Positions 36,549-49,384 of a stretch of DNA of 64,000 bases are shown piece after piece; position 1 is the stretch's first letter, and every line of letters starts with the position of its first letter. Under the pieces are notes generated by a model, which was not told the origin of the DNA, made no database searches, and saw nothing but the letters and a program-made list of their open reading frames with translations. The position numbers were made by a program, and so were the translations under genes. The stretch lies in NCBI GenBank assembly GCA_964304625.1, contig OZ199839.1, positions 7,254,001-7,318,000 on the forward strand, read 5' to 3'. Source of the stretch: Kudoa neothunni (taxonomy: Eukaryota; Cnidaria).

Positions 36549-38872
36549 GTTTGATTTAAAAATCGGTACGGGACGTAATCTTTCGTACAGCAACAAATTT
36601 CGTGAATAATATGAAATAGCATCAATGCTTCTGTGTATCCTTATTATTTAGAATTTATTTTATGTGACGTCAAGTCAAGTAAATTACCTCGAGATATTAG
36701 TTGAGTTTGGAATAAATATGTTATGTTTTTTAGCTTCAAATTAATGTTTATTTTGTAGAGGCTGTGATAAGTCGGTGATTGAGAATTAAATAATTTTAAA
36801 CCATTATATATAGAAATAATTTTTTTATAAAGAGGTGAATTTATTTTACATTGTGAACACGTGACTTTAAAAGAAAGTTGTTTCTATTCAATGTTGTAGA
36901 GCAGTGTTTACTTACAGGGGGTGCCAGCTGCCGCCAGGGATGTAAAGAGTCATCATTGGGAGTGCGGGGGTCATTCAAGAATACATTTAATAATTAATCT
37001 TAGTTTATTCATTTCATAATTTTCGTTAGTCCCCGTTTAAATCATGTGAGGACGTAATGCGTACAATAATATCTCTGGTTGTTTTGATATCAGTCAGTTT
37101 CGGTTCAAAAATGGGGGTTGATAATTTATTTAATTTATAATTTATTCTGTTTGATTCTATGAAATAGCGCAGTAAGATAATAGTTTATTTTAAGTCTGTT
37201 CAGCTTACAAAATCTAACTATCGCTATTTTCAAAATAACATATTTATATGAACAAGTTGTAATTAGGTTGTCAGCATTTTTATCTACCTAGAAATAAACT
37301 ATATCCATAAAAATAAAACCACGATGTGGTTTAAACTTTGTCTTCTGTCTAAATTTGAGATCCCTCATTTAATTGTATATGCTTTATTATGTTACATTTT
37401 AAGTTTTATGCTCGAATTTGTAACTGGCCTTTTGATATGAATTTAAGTTAAATTTTCTTGAAAAATATTGGTACAACAAAAATCCGAGCATTCATTTATA
37501 CATTAAAATAGATGAATGTCAATTTTAACAATGTATATATTAGTTATTTACTCAAATATATATAGAAGGCATATTTTTTGAATATATTTAATTTTAATTA
37601 ACCCATTGCTTCTATGTTTAAATTAAAATGACTCAATATATACAAATAATAAGTATCTTAATTCATTAAACTCCGAAAACGATTTTCATGTTTCATAGTC
37701 CAACAAAATCTCCTGCTTTGAATTACTTGTGAAAACAAAGCTAGAGCAAGAGAACCGCCAGATCAAATAAATAGTAAATAACAATTGATTTTGAAATAAT
37801 TATATTAACATAATTTAATAGAAATATTTGTTACTTTACATAAAAATGGTATATATGAGCAGGAATGAATAATAGCTCCAATCATTGAGTGTTAAGTCAT
37901 GAGGAGTGAAAAGATAATGTTCATCCTTTTTCTATTATACATAGCAAATTGAGTTAACCAAAACATTTTGGTTTTAATTTATTTTAGAAGTAAATGGGGA
38001 AATTTGAAGTTCAAATATAAACTAAAATAATAAAAATTATTTTAAGACATTTTTCATTGATATTGTTGTTATCGCATTTAAATAAAAAGTATAATTGAGT
38101 CTTGACATTCACATGGAGGAGGGGGTGCGTAGCGAACGTGGAAATTAGGATGGGGGTACGGGTGTAAAATTTGTAGGGAAACATTGTCGTAAAGAACGAA
38201 TCTATTATTTGACAAAATTATGCATATTTATTTTGTACCAAAAATTTTTCAGTTCTCAGATGAGCAATTTTCTCGTGAACTAATAAAGTTGATACTGGCA
38301 GAAAAATTAGGATTTTAGATAAACAAGAAATGTTAAATAATTTCAGCTTTGTTTCATTGCTCGACGCTTTTAAATATCGTTCTTCGGATTATAAATCGTA
38401 AATTTAGTATAATAAGTCAAGTTAGTTGTTGAACTATAGCCTTAAAATATTTTACTGACATAATGATAGTAGATATCTATTTATAGCTAAACCGTGCTGT
38501 CATGTATATGAATTTATATTAAATCTAGTTGTTGTGTATAGTATGTTTGAATATTGCACATATATGTTCTAGAATAGAAATTGGGAGTACAATTCTATCA
38601 ATATATATTATTGTCAACTATAATTAACTATCCTATAGTTAATTAAATAACAACGGTATGTACTAATTTATGCGACATATATTACCTAAGATCAATTGAT
38701 TGATCAATAATACAAAAGGGTGTAAAATTAATATCATATCCAATTTGATACTTTAAAAATGCAAGTTGATGATATATTTTCAAAATTAGGAAATAATTTA
38801 ATAAATAAAAAGCGAGAAAATATCTATAAAAATAAGATAAATTCTATAGAAACAAGGATGTTTGATTGTAGA
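36549..38872. other. Intergenic, nothing recognised
   Basis: About 2.3 kb, AT-rich. Two GC-richer patches (about 36905-36975 and 38110-38165) contain runs of G but no coding pattern. No TIR pair was found. Confidence 0.4.
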
Positions 38873-41803
38873 TCAAAGGAAGTAGGGAATGGTTTGGGTT
38901 GGTGGAACTTTCCTTTTGTGTGATGAAACTGCATCGAAAAGTAAGGGACGATGGTTGGTGGCAGTTTTAAATTCCATGATCGAAGCAATATTTCCACATC
39001 TATAGCAATAGTTGGGGGCGGACCACACTGTGACGAGTTTCTCTCCAAACATAAACTTGTAGCCCTCATTAACTAGTTGATGTGCTCTGCAGATGAGAGA
39101 AATATCGTTCACATGCATAAACTATCAAGAAAAGCATTATAAAAATAGCAGCGCGTATTGAATTCTCTAAACTATTTTGCAATATTTAATATCTGATGAT
39201 TATTCATAAAAATTTGAAACTCAAACAGATTGTTTAGTAAACAAATTCCATATTAGCATTATATATGACGCTTCGAATGTATATAAGCATATAATCTGCG
39301 AGAAGAACCCAAAATTGTTGATTATTAAACAATTAATTAGACGAGATTTCAGCGTTAAATTCAAGACTAAACTAAGATTATTTAGCTTAGTCTTGACAAT
39401 ATTAAGTCAACCTAATAAGTTTAGAAACTTTAATTTTCAAATATTGTTTATATCTATTTTAAAAATATACAAAAATGATATGGGCTTAAAGATCGCTATT
39501 AATTTGTTATATTCATTTATAAAACATTTGATTATCTTTTTTAAAATCTTGATCAGCGCATTCCTACCGTATTCTCATTCTCATGAACAAGGCAGGATTA
39601 AGTAAAAGTTTTCTATAACGCATATCTGCGAGCTCAATAATGATTATTTAAGCTTGTGTGACTCATTGTTTCCGCATCTTTATTCATAAAAAGGACCTTT
39701 TTATATTATTAATTACAGAGTTTAATCTATTCGCAACCTTTACGTTTGTATAAATTAAGATTTTATAAATTGTTTGGCCCATATTACCAATAATTATTTG
39801 AAATATCGCTCATATCCCTTCAAAAATATTATTTGGATCATTTTCTAGAACTTCAATATCGCTATCTTTTATATATTAAGTTATGCTTTGATTTGAAAAG
39901 TGGTAAACACGAACGAGGAGGTTTAGACGGAATTCAACTAGTATGTGTGCTACATTTAAAAAATACATAAAAAAGGCATTAGAGTAAGAAAACAAGAAAT
40001 TAGGATTAATTTTTAGATTTGGAGTTATTCCCTCCTTTAGCGATGGACAACCAACACAGGCGGCTTATACGGATTCGTAACAATCTGTATAAACTCCCGA
40101 AATAAACGTTGTAGAATTTAATCGAAAATCGCAAGGCTAAATTATCATATAAAACGTGGCTATTGGCCGACAATAAAATAATTTCTCTAAAGGTTGAGAG
40201 TTTCCACGTTATTTCGATAAAATTTTATATATTATCTTAATTCTACATAAAATTTTAAGGGTAATAGTCATACAACTTTGTATGTTGAGCGAGGTACTCA
40301 TTAGCTCTATTTTTATTAACTAGTGCAGATTATGATAAAAAATATTCTCGTCATATCTGACCTTTTTTACCCTCGAAAAATCATAGTGAGCTAAATTTTA
40401 AATAGTAGTTTCTGCACTAACTATTCACTACTTTTACAACCCCGCCATAAACCCTGTATAATTGAATTAATTAATTAATTAATTATTCCAAAAATTTACT
40501 ATGTAATTTATTTGATTTAAAACTGAATTTTTGATAACCAACGATATTTAAACTCTCGATTTAAAATAAATGTATAAATAACAAAAAGAAATCGGTACCT
40601 CCTTGGTAACCGACTCTCCGAACAACCAACCGGCCCCTCTAGGACTAATTTCCCAATTTTCGACTTCCTCAGGGTCGGACCAAAGTAAATCTAACACAAT
40701 TTATATCGTGTTATTGCTTAATGTAAGATTTACCACAAAATCCACCCTTGTTTGGAACTTCTACTTTACGTTCTATAACTTGGATCTAAAGATGAGTAAT
40801 TAGTAAAGTTAACCCACGTATAAAATCCCAAAAAATTCGTACCATTTCGAGCGTATTCAACAAAGGTGATAAACCACCATGAACACACATTACACTATTG
40901 TCAATTATCTAAATTTAACAATATAAACAATATTTTGATTGTTATCTAGCCGATAGAGTTTTATGAACAATGTCATAAATTATTAGAATCTATCAATATA
41001 TAAAATTCTATCGACCCAATTTCCCAATAAATAATCATAAAAAAGTGTTGTGAGGTCTTAATTAGAAGAGACCAATTACCGCAGCTATAGATAAAAGATC
41101 GAAAAGCTTGCAACAAAATTTCCATGGATTCGCGTTCCCATACTTTCTTATACATTCATCTATTCGAAATTTGGGTAACTGATTGAAAGGAAACACATGC
41201 CAACCAATTACCATAGAAGCCGTAACTTTGAGTTATACCACGACTTTCATGATTACCACGGATGAGGAAAATATGATTGGGATATCTAAATTATTTCAGT
41301 ATGTTCGATGTGAACAAAATATAAAATTACTTGGCTTTCAGTATGATTAATTTGGTCCATGTTTCAAGACTGTAATACCCACGATCAACAAAGTCCCCCT
41401 ACATACACACATACACACATACACACATATCACAATATCTCACACACTCAATTAAAATAAAAGCTACCATAAAAATGTATTTGGTGTCAGGTATTAGACC
41501 TCCAGTTCTGAATAACTCTTCCACATCATAAAACTATTTATAACCGAATTTAATCGCTCCAAACAAATTCTATCAATTCCTAATTATACCTGGCCATGAA
41601 CATCACCACATACAGTTATGGGAGCAGAAGTGGAAATGATATTAGGTTCTTCGATGAGGATGTCCGCTACATAATCACATAACTCCTATTTTGTGATAAT
41701 AAAACAGGTATCATTTGAGAGTGTGATCCACTTTGAGATCGTTTTCTGGTAGGTATTTACAATCGTTAGCCCATTCTAACCATAGATCTAAATTTAAGGG
41801 CAT
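38873..41803 (-). CDS. PPP6C: Serine/threonine protein phosphatase 6 catalytic subunit
   Basis: PPP-family metallophosphatase. Ten exons: 41732-41803, 41590-41685, 41468-41533, 41331-41398, 41212-41285, 41080-41159, 40843-40908, 40734-40785, 40599-40690, 38873-39121; 915 nt, 304 aa (human 305). Metal-site motifs are all present: [28 protein letters not shown] and CRAHQLV. PP6 rather than PP2A or PP4 is indicated by [15 protein letters not shown] near the start, [11 protein letters not shown] and the end TIPYFL, whose terminal Leu is the carboxymethylation site. Introns are 43-71 nt except 171 nt (40909-41079) and 1477 nt (39122-40598). The third intron holds an (ACACAT)n tract at 41401-41428. 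The first exon lies head-to-head with CSTF1. Confidence 0.97.
39122..40598 (-). other. Long last intron of PPP6C
   Basis: 1477-nt GT-AG intron. It contains a (TTAA)n run near 40464-40485 and a 96-codon Lys/Ile/Phe-rich chance frame (39315-39605). No mobile element was recognised. Confidence 0.6.
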
Positions 41804-41864
41804 TGCCTTGAATTTTATTGTTAGTTAAATTGTTCCGACAAACCCCGAGGTCTATCCGAAATAA
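41804..41864. promoter_or_regulatory. Bidirectional promoter region PPP6C / CSTF1
   Basis: Only 61 nt separate the divergent ATGs of PPP6C (41803, minus) and CSTF1 (41865, plus). Both start codons are fixed by conserved N-termini (MPLNLDLW...YLPENDL and ADFEVLRNHVYRHIISQLLYDG respectively), so the spacing is well supported unless non-coding 5' exons exist. The stretch includes a GC-rich CCCCGAGG but no clear TATA box. Confidence 0.75.
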
Positions 41865-44800
41865 ATGGCAGATTTTGAGGTGCTTCGAAACCATGTTTAC
41901 CGACACATTATTTCGTAATTATATTGTTTGTTGGTCGGATGTGATTAGCTTGTGGTAGGCAATTATTGTATGATGGGTTGAATGCTTTTGCGAGCGCAGT
42001 TGCTCACACAATCGGCATCGACATTAAAACTATCGGCCCTAGTTGTGACCTATATCGTATATGTACGAATAAATTTAATGAGGATAAAAAGTTCAAAAAA
42101 GGTATTTTACCAAAATTACTATCAAATGTCATAGAATTCTTGTTATCTCTTAGTGAATAATAGTTTGGCGCCAATCGACAATGTCGACATAAATTTGGAT
42201 AAAATTCCCGATTACGGTGTCGACATACGAACAGCCACCACATACGATACAGATAACACAACTAAACACGGTATCTTGTTGTGACTGCACTTTGTTTCTT
42301 ATTTGTTTCAACTGGAATTTAGATTGCTTCACAACAACAACGCTCAACGACTACGAAACAGTTTATGTCACTTCACATAAAGCCCCTTGTACGGTTGGAG
42401 TGTATTCTAGGAATGGTATTGTTTTTATGTCTGAATTGGATATACTGTGAATTTATTTGTGTAGGCGACCTGATTGCCACTGGTTCTGAGGACACTTCGA
42501 TTAAAGTAATTACGGATGTTAGTTACAGCTCGAAATGTGGCGGTTCTAGATTCTGGATCCTCATAAAATGCTATTAAAGGCATCAGAAACTAGAGCTGAA
42601 AAGCAACTTATTGACACCAAGGAAGACGATCCGGCTGCTGCTTCCAAAGGTCACCCAGTTATTAAAACACTTTATGATAACACTGCTGTACATTATTTGA
42701 TCTACAGTTAGGTCAATATTTATTGATAATACGTTTTAGCCTGTTACATGTTTGGATTTCCATCCAACAATCAACTACCTAGCCTCCGGGGGCAACGATA
42801 ATATTATACGAATATTTGACATTACTAAAACATCCTCGAAGAAAGTTCTGAAGGCGATAAATGTATGATTTCGATTTTTAATTGATGATTGTAATATATT
42901 CAACACTACATTATATATTCAACATTAAAGGAGGTGGAAAATCTACACAGTTTGGCATTTCACCCCACCGGTAACTATCTGATGGTCAGCACCAAACATC
43001 CGACAAGTAGTTTCTATGTTTTTATCTTAGTGTTATTCGCGTATTTACTTTAAAGTTCGTTTGTACGATTTGAGCAATTTAAAATGTTTTGTGTCCGCCA
43101 ACCCTGCCGATCAACACACTGGAACTGTTCTCTCTATCAAATACAACCTTTCAGGTGGAACCTACGTTAGTGCCGGAATGGATGGTTGCGTTAAGGTTGT
43201 CATAGATATTTTCCGTTTTTGTTGGATTATCTAATTTTGTCACTTTGTGTAGTTCTGGGATGGTTCAAGTAATCGCTGTTTCAAGACAATCTCCAGAGCT
43301 CATAATGGAACCCCTGTAATTTTTCGATTGAAATCTACATTATTGGAATTGAGTCGTGAGAATTTAAAAAATGTTCCGACTTGGTTATCCAACGTTCAAT
43401 TGCCTCTTTATAAATTTTTAATATCTAATATTTGATGATTTTTTATGGCATGTCACAAATTAGTTTATTTTAATTTGATTTCTGATTAATAATTATTTCC
43501 AATTTTTTCATTTAAAGCAAGGCTCCCCGATTAGAATTACGGGAGGTCTCAGAGATAGTTAAGGGGGTTCCGAGACTCACACCTAGAACCAACCATAAAA
43601 CTGTGTGGTTAAGCATGCTTTCTACATAATCTACCGATTCTAAGTAATCAAAATCTCACTCGAAAATATATCATGCGCGATCGAAGCCGAAATATGCCTG
43701 GTAAACATGATTCATTTGATGAATCTTACTAAAAATTAATTTTCTTTGTCAGTTACTATATTCTATTTACTCACCCTCGAATACCTGGAGGTGGCCAATC
43801 AGCGCTTATTGTATCAATAACTTTTACGAAATATTTGATTTCCTTTCCCAAATTGTATTATATAATATATTGATGTTTTTAAAAATATTTATATTTTTTT
43901 TAACTTAATTTTTTCGCTTAAAATCACTAAAATATACTCAAATTTTAAAATGCCCACCATATAAATAATAACGTTTGGATAGTTAAAATATATAAACAAG
44001 CTTTTCTGCGGTAAAGTAAAAATTATAAATTTACTTTGAAGAAGGGGAATGTTTTTAAATTCATTTTTTTTCTATAACAACTTGGTTCTGTGAACTAATT
44101 CTATCTGTCGTGTGAATCGCGCCTATTATAATAATTTTATTAAATTGCATATCAACAAGTAGTCAGTTAAATGTAGTTGTCTAAAGTTTAAGTTATCCCA
44201 TCTTATCATAACTTAAGAATTCGAATTCTAAAAATTCTTAGACTATATATATATTTATGGTCATTTATATTTCTTGTTCATAAATTAATTTATAATGTCA
44301 AATTTCAATTTATAAAGTACGAATCTATATATTTAACATATTTCTGTCAACAGGGAAGAGGTTTCATAATAAAATCATTTATTTCGAATCATTCACGTTA
44401 TCCAAAGTATATACAGGCATAATTATTCCTGTTCTTCTTAATTAGACCAAATAACGTCACAAAAATGCATCGTTGATTTATTTTTATTGAATTTATTATA
44501 TTTTAAAATATTCAAAATAACGTTAATAATTATGTTTTTAGCCTGAAATGCAACGATTTCTATTATTTTAATACATTTTTGCGTGTGGTCACAGGTATTC
44601 GCGTAACTTTTTTCATAGCTGTTTGAGGGTTGATGTATAAAACAAAAATTATAATTTATTTCTTTTCATTCGTAAATAAATTATTTGGTTAAATTTTAAA
44701 TGGTACAACTTAAAAAGATTTGACAAATTTACTTTTTAATAAGAAGATAAATGACTTTAAAGTGTTTTTTTAATGGGTTAAATTATTAAAAATTGTATTC

Positions 44801-45756
44801 ATTATTTTTAAATAAACTTTAATTAGCGTCAGGATTAAGTGATTTATTTTTTTGTTAGATTATTTATAATTTTTATATCCGATTAAAATCAATTTCTTCT
44901 AACAAATTTTATAAATTAAAAGTTTAAATTTATAGTTAAACAAAAATTCAAAATTTCGCCTAAACTCAACTACCCACATCTGATATTTTGCACAATAATA
45001 TTAGCACATCCAATTCATTTACAAATTATGATTTATTTATATCTTTATCTGATAAAGATTCTCGATTCTAATTAATTTTTCCCCAATAAAGATAAGAAAA
45101 AAGTTGAAACGTTTAATTTTTTTAGTTGTATTTATTTTATTCACACTTGTTTTTTTGTGTATGTAGACGGCTTTTTCTTGTTCTAATGAATTAATGGAAT
45201 ATTTTTCCCACCTAAAAATGAAGCCATTTTAAATATCTTTTTTGAGAAGGGGTGCGGAAACTAAAATGAATGGGGAAACGGTGGTCTAAATCTTTTTTAG
45301 GTGGTGAGTGTTGCTATCAAATCCGACTCTCACACTGTACTTACCGCCGGTAAAGATAATAAGGTTCTATTGTGGGATATGCGAAATTGTATGAGATTAT
45401 TTGTGAGCTCACCAATCTCATTTGTTGTCATAGTTTCTTATTTTCTTGAAGTTGACTGCCCTACGCAAATGTATGAAAATTGTTGTCCCGCCGCTTTCAA
45501 CCACACTGAAGATTCTAGTATACTTTTTAGTCGATGAGATAGATTTTTATTGTTGTGCTGTGCTTAGTTTTTTTACATAGAGGATAAAAACTTTGCTATC
45601 GGATGTTTCAATATTAAAACTGGAGACAAACTCCCCCCGATACCTTCTTGCCATTCGAGTTATATTCGAAATTTTGCACATTCACCTGTAGATGCTTCAC
45701 TCATCACGTGTAGTGATGACAATAGAACTCGTTTCTGGTATGCTGGGCACATTTAA
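41865..45756 (+). CDS. CSTF1: Cleavage stimulation factor subunit 1 (CstF-50), WD40 protein
   Basis: Nuclear WD-repeat subunit of the CstF complex that acts in mRNA 3' end cleavage. Exons: 41865-41914, 41959-42101, 42154-42270, 42323-42415, 42465-42505, 42550-42687, 42740-42862, 42931-43006, 43056-43195, 43253-43315, 45301-45529, 45581-45756. Total 1389 nt (462 aa), or 447 aa if a 45-nt phase-1 intron at 45389-45433 is also removed, which fits the family better (human 431). The N-terminal dimerisation segment is YRHIISQLLYDG. WD repeats follow: YVTSHKAPCTVGVYSRNGDL, TCLDFHPTINYLASGGND, LAFHPTGNYLMVSTKHPTIR, FVSANPADQHTGTVLSIKYN, DGCVKFWDGSSNRCF, AAFNHTED and ITCSDDNRTRFWYAGHI at the end. A 1985-nt intron (43316-45300) carries a TIR transposon. 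Confidence 0.95.
43768..44607 (-). mobile_element. TIR element, copy 1 (inside CSTF1 intron)
   Basis: Ends are CTCGAATACCTGGAGGTGGC at the left and, inverted, GTTACGCGAATACCTGTG at the right. The whole interior is collinear with the reverse complement of 49385-50327, for example CGCAAAAATGTATTAAAATA followed by ATAGAAATCGTTGCA. No coding capacity is seen, so it is a MITE-like or internally deleted element. The superfamily is not assigned. Confidence 0.75.
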
Positions 45757-46190
45757 TTGTACCTATTGTGATTTTTCTTATTTTATTCACGCGAGTTTTT
45801 TTTTCATTCTCGGCTAACTCATATTAAAATTTATAAAAAATAGCTCCAATCCACTTTTTCCTCTTTTATTGCATTTGTTTTTGATCAACCATTATTAAAA
45901 CATTTTTGGTAACATATTAGACTTTTTTAAAAATACGACAAAAAAGGATATCTTCTGAATGTATCATAGTGGGCGTGAATAAAATACAAATAATAACGGT
46001 CGTTTTCGACCAAACAAACAACCCAGATCTGAGCTTGCGCTAGTAATAAAACATTCAGGGCATCCATTGCTTGAGTTTTTTTCATTTTTCTTTAAAATAT
46101 TGTGTTTTTTATAATTATAGAATTTATATAAATTAACGTAATTTTTCATGATGTAAAGTACGTCCTTAATACTTTTTTTATCACGTATCA
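45757..46190. other. Spacer downstream of CSTF1
   Basis: AT-rich; nothing recognised beyond the 3' flank of CSTF1. Confidence 0.4.
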
Positions 46191-46199
46191 CGCTACAGT

Positions 46200-47475
46200 G
46201 GTAATGGTAAAGTATGCGGCACCTAGAAAATGCCGTTATACGCACGTTTTTTCACAATTGTTCATAATAAAATAAAAGAATATGAAGAGCGAAAATTCAG
46301 CTCAAAATAACGTTAAAATTCTCAGAATTTTTTATCGGAACCCTGTCAAGGTGCGTGCATGTGAGATTTCCATATTTTTTCAATATATTTTGAATTATTT
46401 GGTTTCTTTCTTAGTTGCTAATTTAAAAGTTATTTATTATTACCATTTAGATTTTTTACTATTGATCTATAACAATTTTATATAAACTAACTTTAAAAAT
46501 AAACTTAATGTAAGTTTCACAAAAACACCTCATTTTTTTACTATAATAAAAATATTTTGCGAACTTTCAAATATAGATATTAATGTAGCAAGATTTATTT
46601 TGGTTTTTAATTTTTTTTAATTAAATATTTGTTAGAAATTAAGAAAGTATTCAGTTTTCATTATTAAAATTCGGAAACCTAATTTCTAATAACGATAATA
46701 TTAATTTTGGTTACCTTGAAATATGTGTAAGCATCTAAAAAAAATTTTTAAATTATATTTTTATTATTATATAAGTTTTTATTGTATGTCAAAATTTCCT
46801 AACAAACAAGTTCGGCAATATTTACTGATTGAGAATATTTCGAGATGTTAACACAGTGTGCTAAACATGTTTTTTTCAGCACAAATAATGACTTACTAAA
46901 ACTAATAATTTTATAGAAAATGTAGTGGGGAGTTTAGATTTTATTATAACAACATTTTTACGTTTATCGAATGCAATATTAAACACAAACGTAAGAATTC
47001 CTCTAATAAAGTAATAATTTCATATAATCAAGGCTGAATTAACGATCTCCTGAAATTAAGTGTTTAGCTAAAATATAATGTTTGATTAATTACTAAAAAG
47101 ACATAACAGCTCCAAGAAAATTAAGAACATATTTTGATAGCACGTGGCTAAGTCGTCTCTCTTTTAAACTATTCATGCTTAAACCAATATAATTAAATTT
47201 GGTATTGTAACATTTGTGTTTATATGATAACAAATATGAAATATAACCAATTTATGAATGATTACCGGTATAAATTAGAGATTAATTCAATGTTTGTTGA
47301 AAAAATATGGAGATTTCACATGTATCCAACAGGGTTCCGATAAAAAATTCTGAGAATTTTAACGTTATTTTGAGCTGAATTTTCGCTCTTCATATTCTTT
47401 TATTTTATTATGAACAATTGTGAAAAAACGTGCGTATAACGGCATTTTCTAGGTGCCGCATACTTTACCATTACC
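46200..47475. mobile_element. Mutator-like (MULE) MITE with 147-bp TIRs
   Basis: Termini 46200-46346 and 47329-47475 are reverse complements over 147 bp with no mismatch I can find. They start GGTAATGGTAAAGTATGCGG. Weaker similarity continues inward (TTTCCATATTTTTTCAA). The element (1276 bp) is flanked by a perfect 9-bp direct repeat, CGCTACAGT (46191-46199 and 47476-47484). Long TIRs plus a 9-bp target duplication are diagnostic of Mutator-like elements. The interior is AT-rich with no transposase. Identical arms imply recent insertion or conversion. Confidence 0.9.
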
Positions 47476-47484
47476 CGCTACAGT

Positions 47485-47974
47485 CATAATATAAGGGGTA
47501 ATAAATATGCATGTGCCGAATGGCATCATGTTTGATTTGTTCAACATAGCACTGCCGCATTGTCACCCACTAGTCATTTCTGCATGCTATTTCACATAGT
47601 AGCTTTAAATCTTAAGTAATAAATTGTAAATATACTTGCCTATATTGTATATTAAGCATGCATGATAGTACAAATCAATGCTTTCAAACATAAAAATACC
47701 GCTAAACTACAAATAAGATTGACTACCATTTTATAAAGTAGAATTTATATTATGAAATAATATTAATCATTGATTTGTTTGATAAAATTAAAATATACCA
47801 TAGGGGTTTAAATTTTTAATTAATAAAACGTATTTAAATCGCGGCATATTAATAAAAATCTAAGTTATCGGCTTATAAACAGTTTAAAAATTGTTGTTGA
47901 TTAATATTTATATGAAAAATTTCAAAATTTTAGTTCAGAAATCCATATTTCGTCAGTTCCACTCGCGCAACCAA
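47485..47974. other. WDR82 5' flank
   Basis: AT-rich spacer. The WDR82 reading frame is open upstream to 47891, but homology begins at the ATG at 47975. Confidence 0.5.
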
Positions 47975-49244
47975 ATGAAACTGGACGAACAGTTGCTTGG
48001 GTCATTTAAAAGTCTCAAATCATTCAAACAAAATCAACGAATTAATAGCATAGATTTTCATTATGAAGGATCTATTTTGGTGGTGGGTTGTGATTCGACT
48101 ATCGAATTTTTCGATTGCCACCAGGGGGAATCACGTATGATATCGTCAGTATTAAAGTACGGATGTGCTATTGTAAAAACTGTCCCAGCAAAGAATTTCG
48201 TGTTGCATTCATCTACAAAATTAAATCATGATGTTCGTTGTCTACAAGCAGAAAACCAACAGCTACTTGAGATATTTCTCCGGCCACACTGATATAGTTT
48301 ATGATGTGGTACCATCGAAAGTGTGTGATACCTTTATTACTGTGTCGTTGGACAATACAATGAAATTTTGGGATATAAGAATTCCAGAATACCAAGTAAT
48401 TGTTCATTCATTTTACTTATAATTGAATTTCTGTTGTTGTTGTTGTTGTTACGATTAAACGTTAATCTCTATCAACACAATAATAGGGGGAAATCAAAGC
48501 GTACAGCTATCCAGGGTGTACATCAATAAGTTCAACTGGATTGGTCTTTTCGACGGTTTCAGGTCCTGATACCATTGAAATGTATGATCTACGAAAATAC
48601 CAACAAGGACCTTTCTCTGTAATCAATTTTAAAACTCAATCTAATGAAGAACAACCGCCTTCAACCGCCAATAATTATCATCCAAATGATCGTTTGTCCC
48701 ATTGTCTATCTTCGGACAGTAGTTTAAATGATAAATACATTTATGTGGCGCTTGCCAACGATTCCAATTATATAATCCATACAATTGATTCCTATAAGGT
48801 ATTTGACTGAGTTTTTGTGTTGACTGTAAAATAAACAAATGCTGTGTTTATTAGGGTAAAACTATATCAACCAAAGTATTTCCACTACCGGGACTTTTAT
48901 CCTTTAACGATTTGAGACATATTCCTCCAGCAAAGGCAGGTCTCTTTCCAAAATTGGAGTCAAAAATGGGATTTACTTTCAGTGCCGATTCTAACTACAT
49001 TCTTGGATTCTCACCAAACGACACTCTTTCTGGTATTTTGAATGGTTGGACTTCAGAAACTGGCAAAGATATCACGTTCAAAAATCCATTAGTTTACAAG
49101 TATCAAATTGCTCAACATGAAAAGAATGAGAGATGGGTCCCTTCGCCCTCGGTATGTAATATCAAGTTCAATCCAAGGTATATGATGTTGGCGACCAGTT
49201 TTGACAATATTTTGAATTTGTGGCAACCTTGTGGAGAGGAATAA
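47975..49244 (+). CDS. WDR82: WDR82-like WD40 protein, one-base frameshift
   Basis: Homologue of the Swd2/WDR82 subunit of the Set1-COMPASS and PP1-PNUTS complexes, acting on RNA polymerase II chromatin. Exons 47975-48395, 48487-48798, 48855-49244. The N-terminus MKLDEQLLGSFKSLKSF parallels human MKLTDSVLRSFRVAKVF. Then INSIDFHYEG, IEFFDCHQGE, YLRYFSGHTDIVYDVVP, FITVSLDNTMKFWDIR, LRKYQQGPF, GFTFSADSNYILG and a closing IKFNPRYMMLATSFDNILNLW. In exon 1 the frame shifts at about 48242 (one surplus base between the Cys of DVRC and YKQKTNS), so the sum is one over a multiple of three. It is longer than human (about 373 versus 313 aa) because of an Asn/Ser-rich insert near 48640-48730. The first intron contains a (TTG)n run. 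A sequencing error is as likely as a lesion. Confidence 0.9.
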
Positions 49245-49384
49245 ATTCTGTTTTTAATGTGTGTGTTTTTTCGTGCTGTATTTTATGGAGTTTTTAAAGA
49301 TTAATCATTATTTTGATGAGAATTATTTGTTACCGTTTGCTGACTTAATTAAAAGCTAAAACATACACAATTATTAGGAAAAAC

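Noticed and set aside
39315-39605. 96-codon frame
   Set aside because: Lies in the last intron of PPP6C on the opposite strand; composition is that of background.
45964-46245. 93-codon minus frame
   Set aside because: Overlaps the MULE MITE terminus and its target duplication; no coding features.
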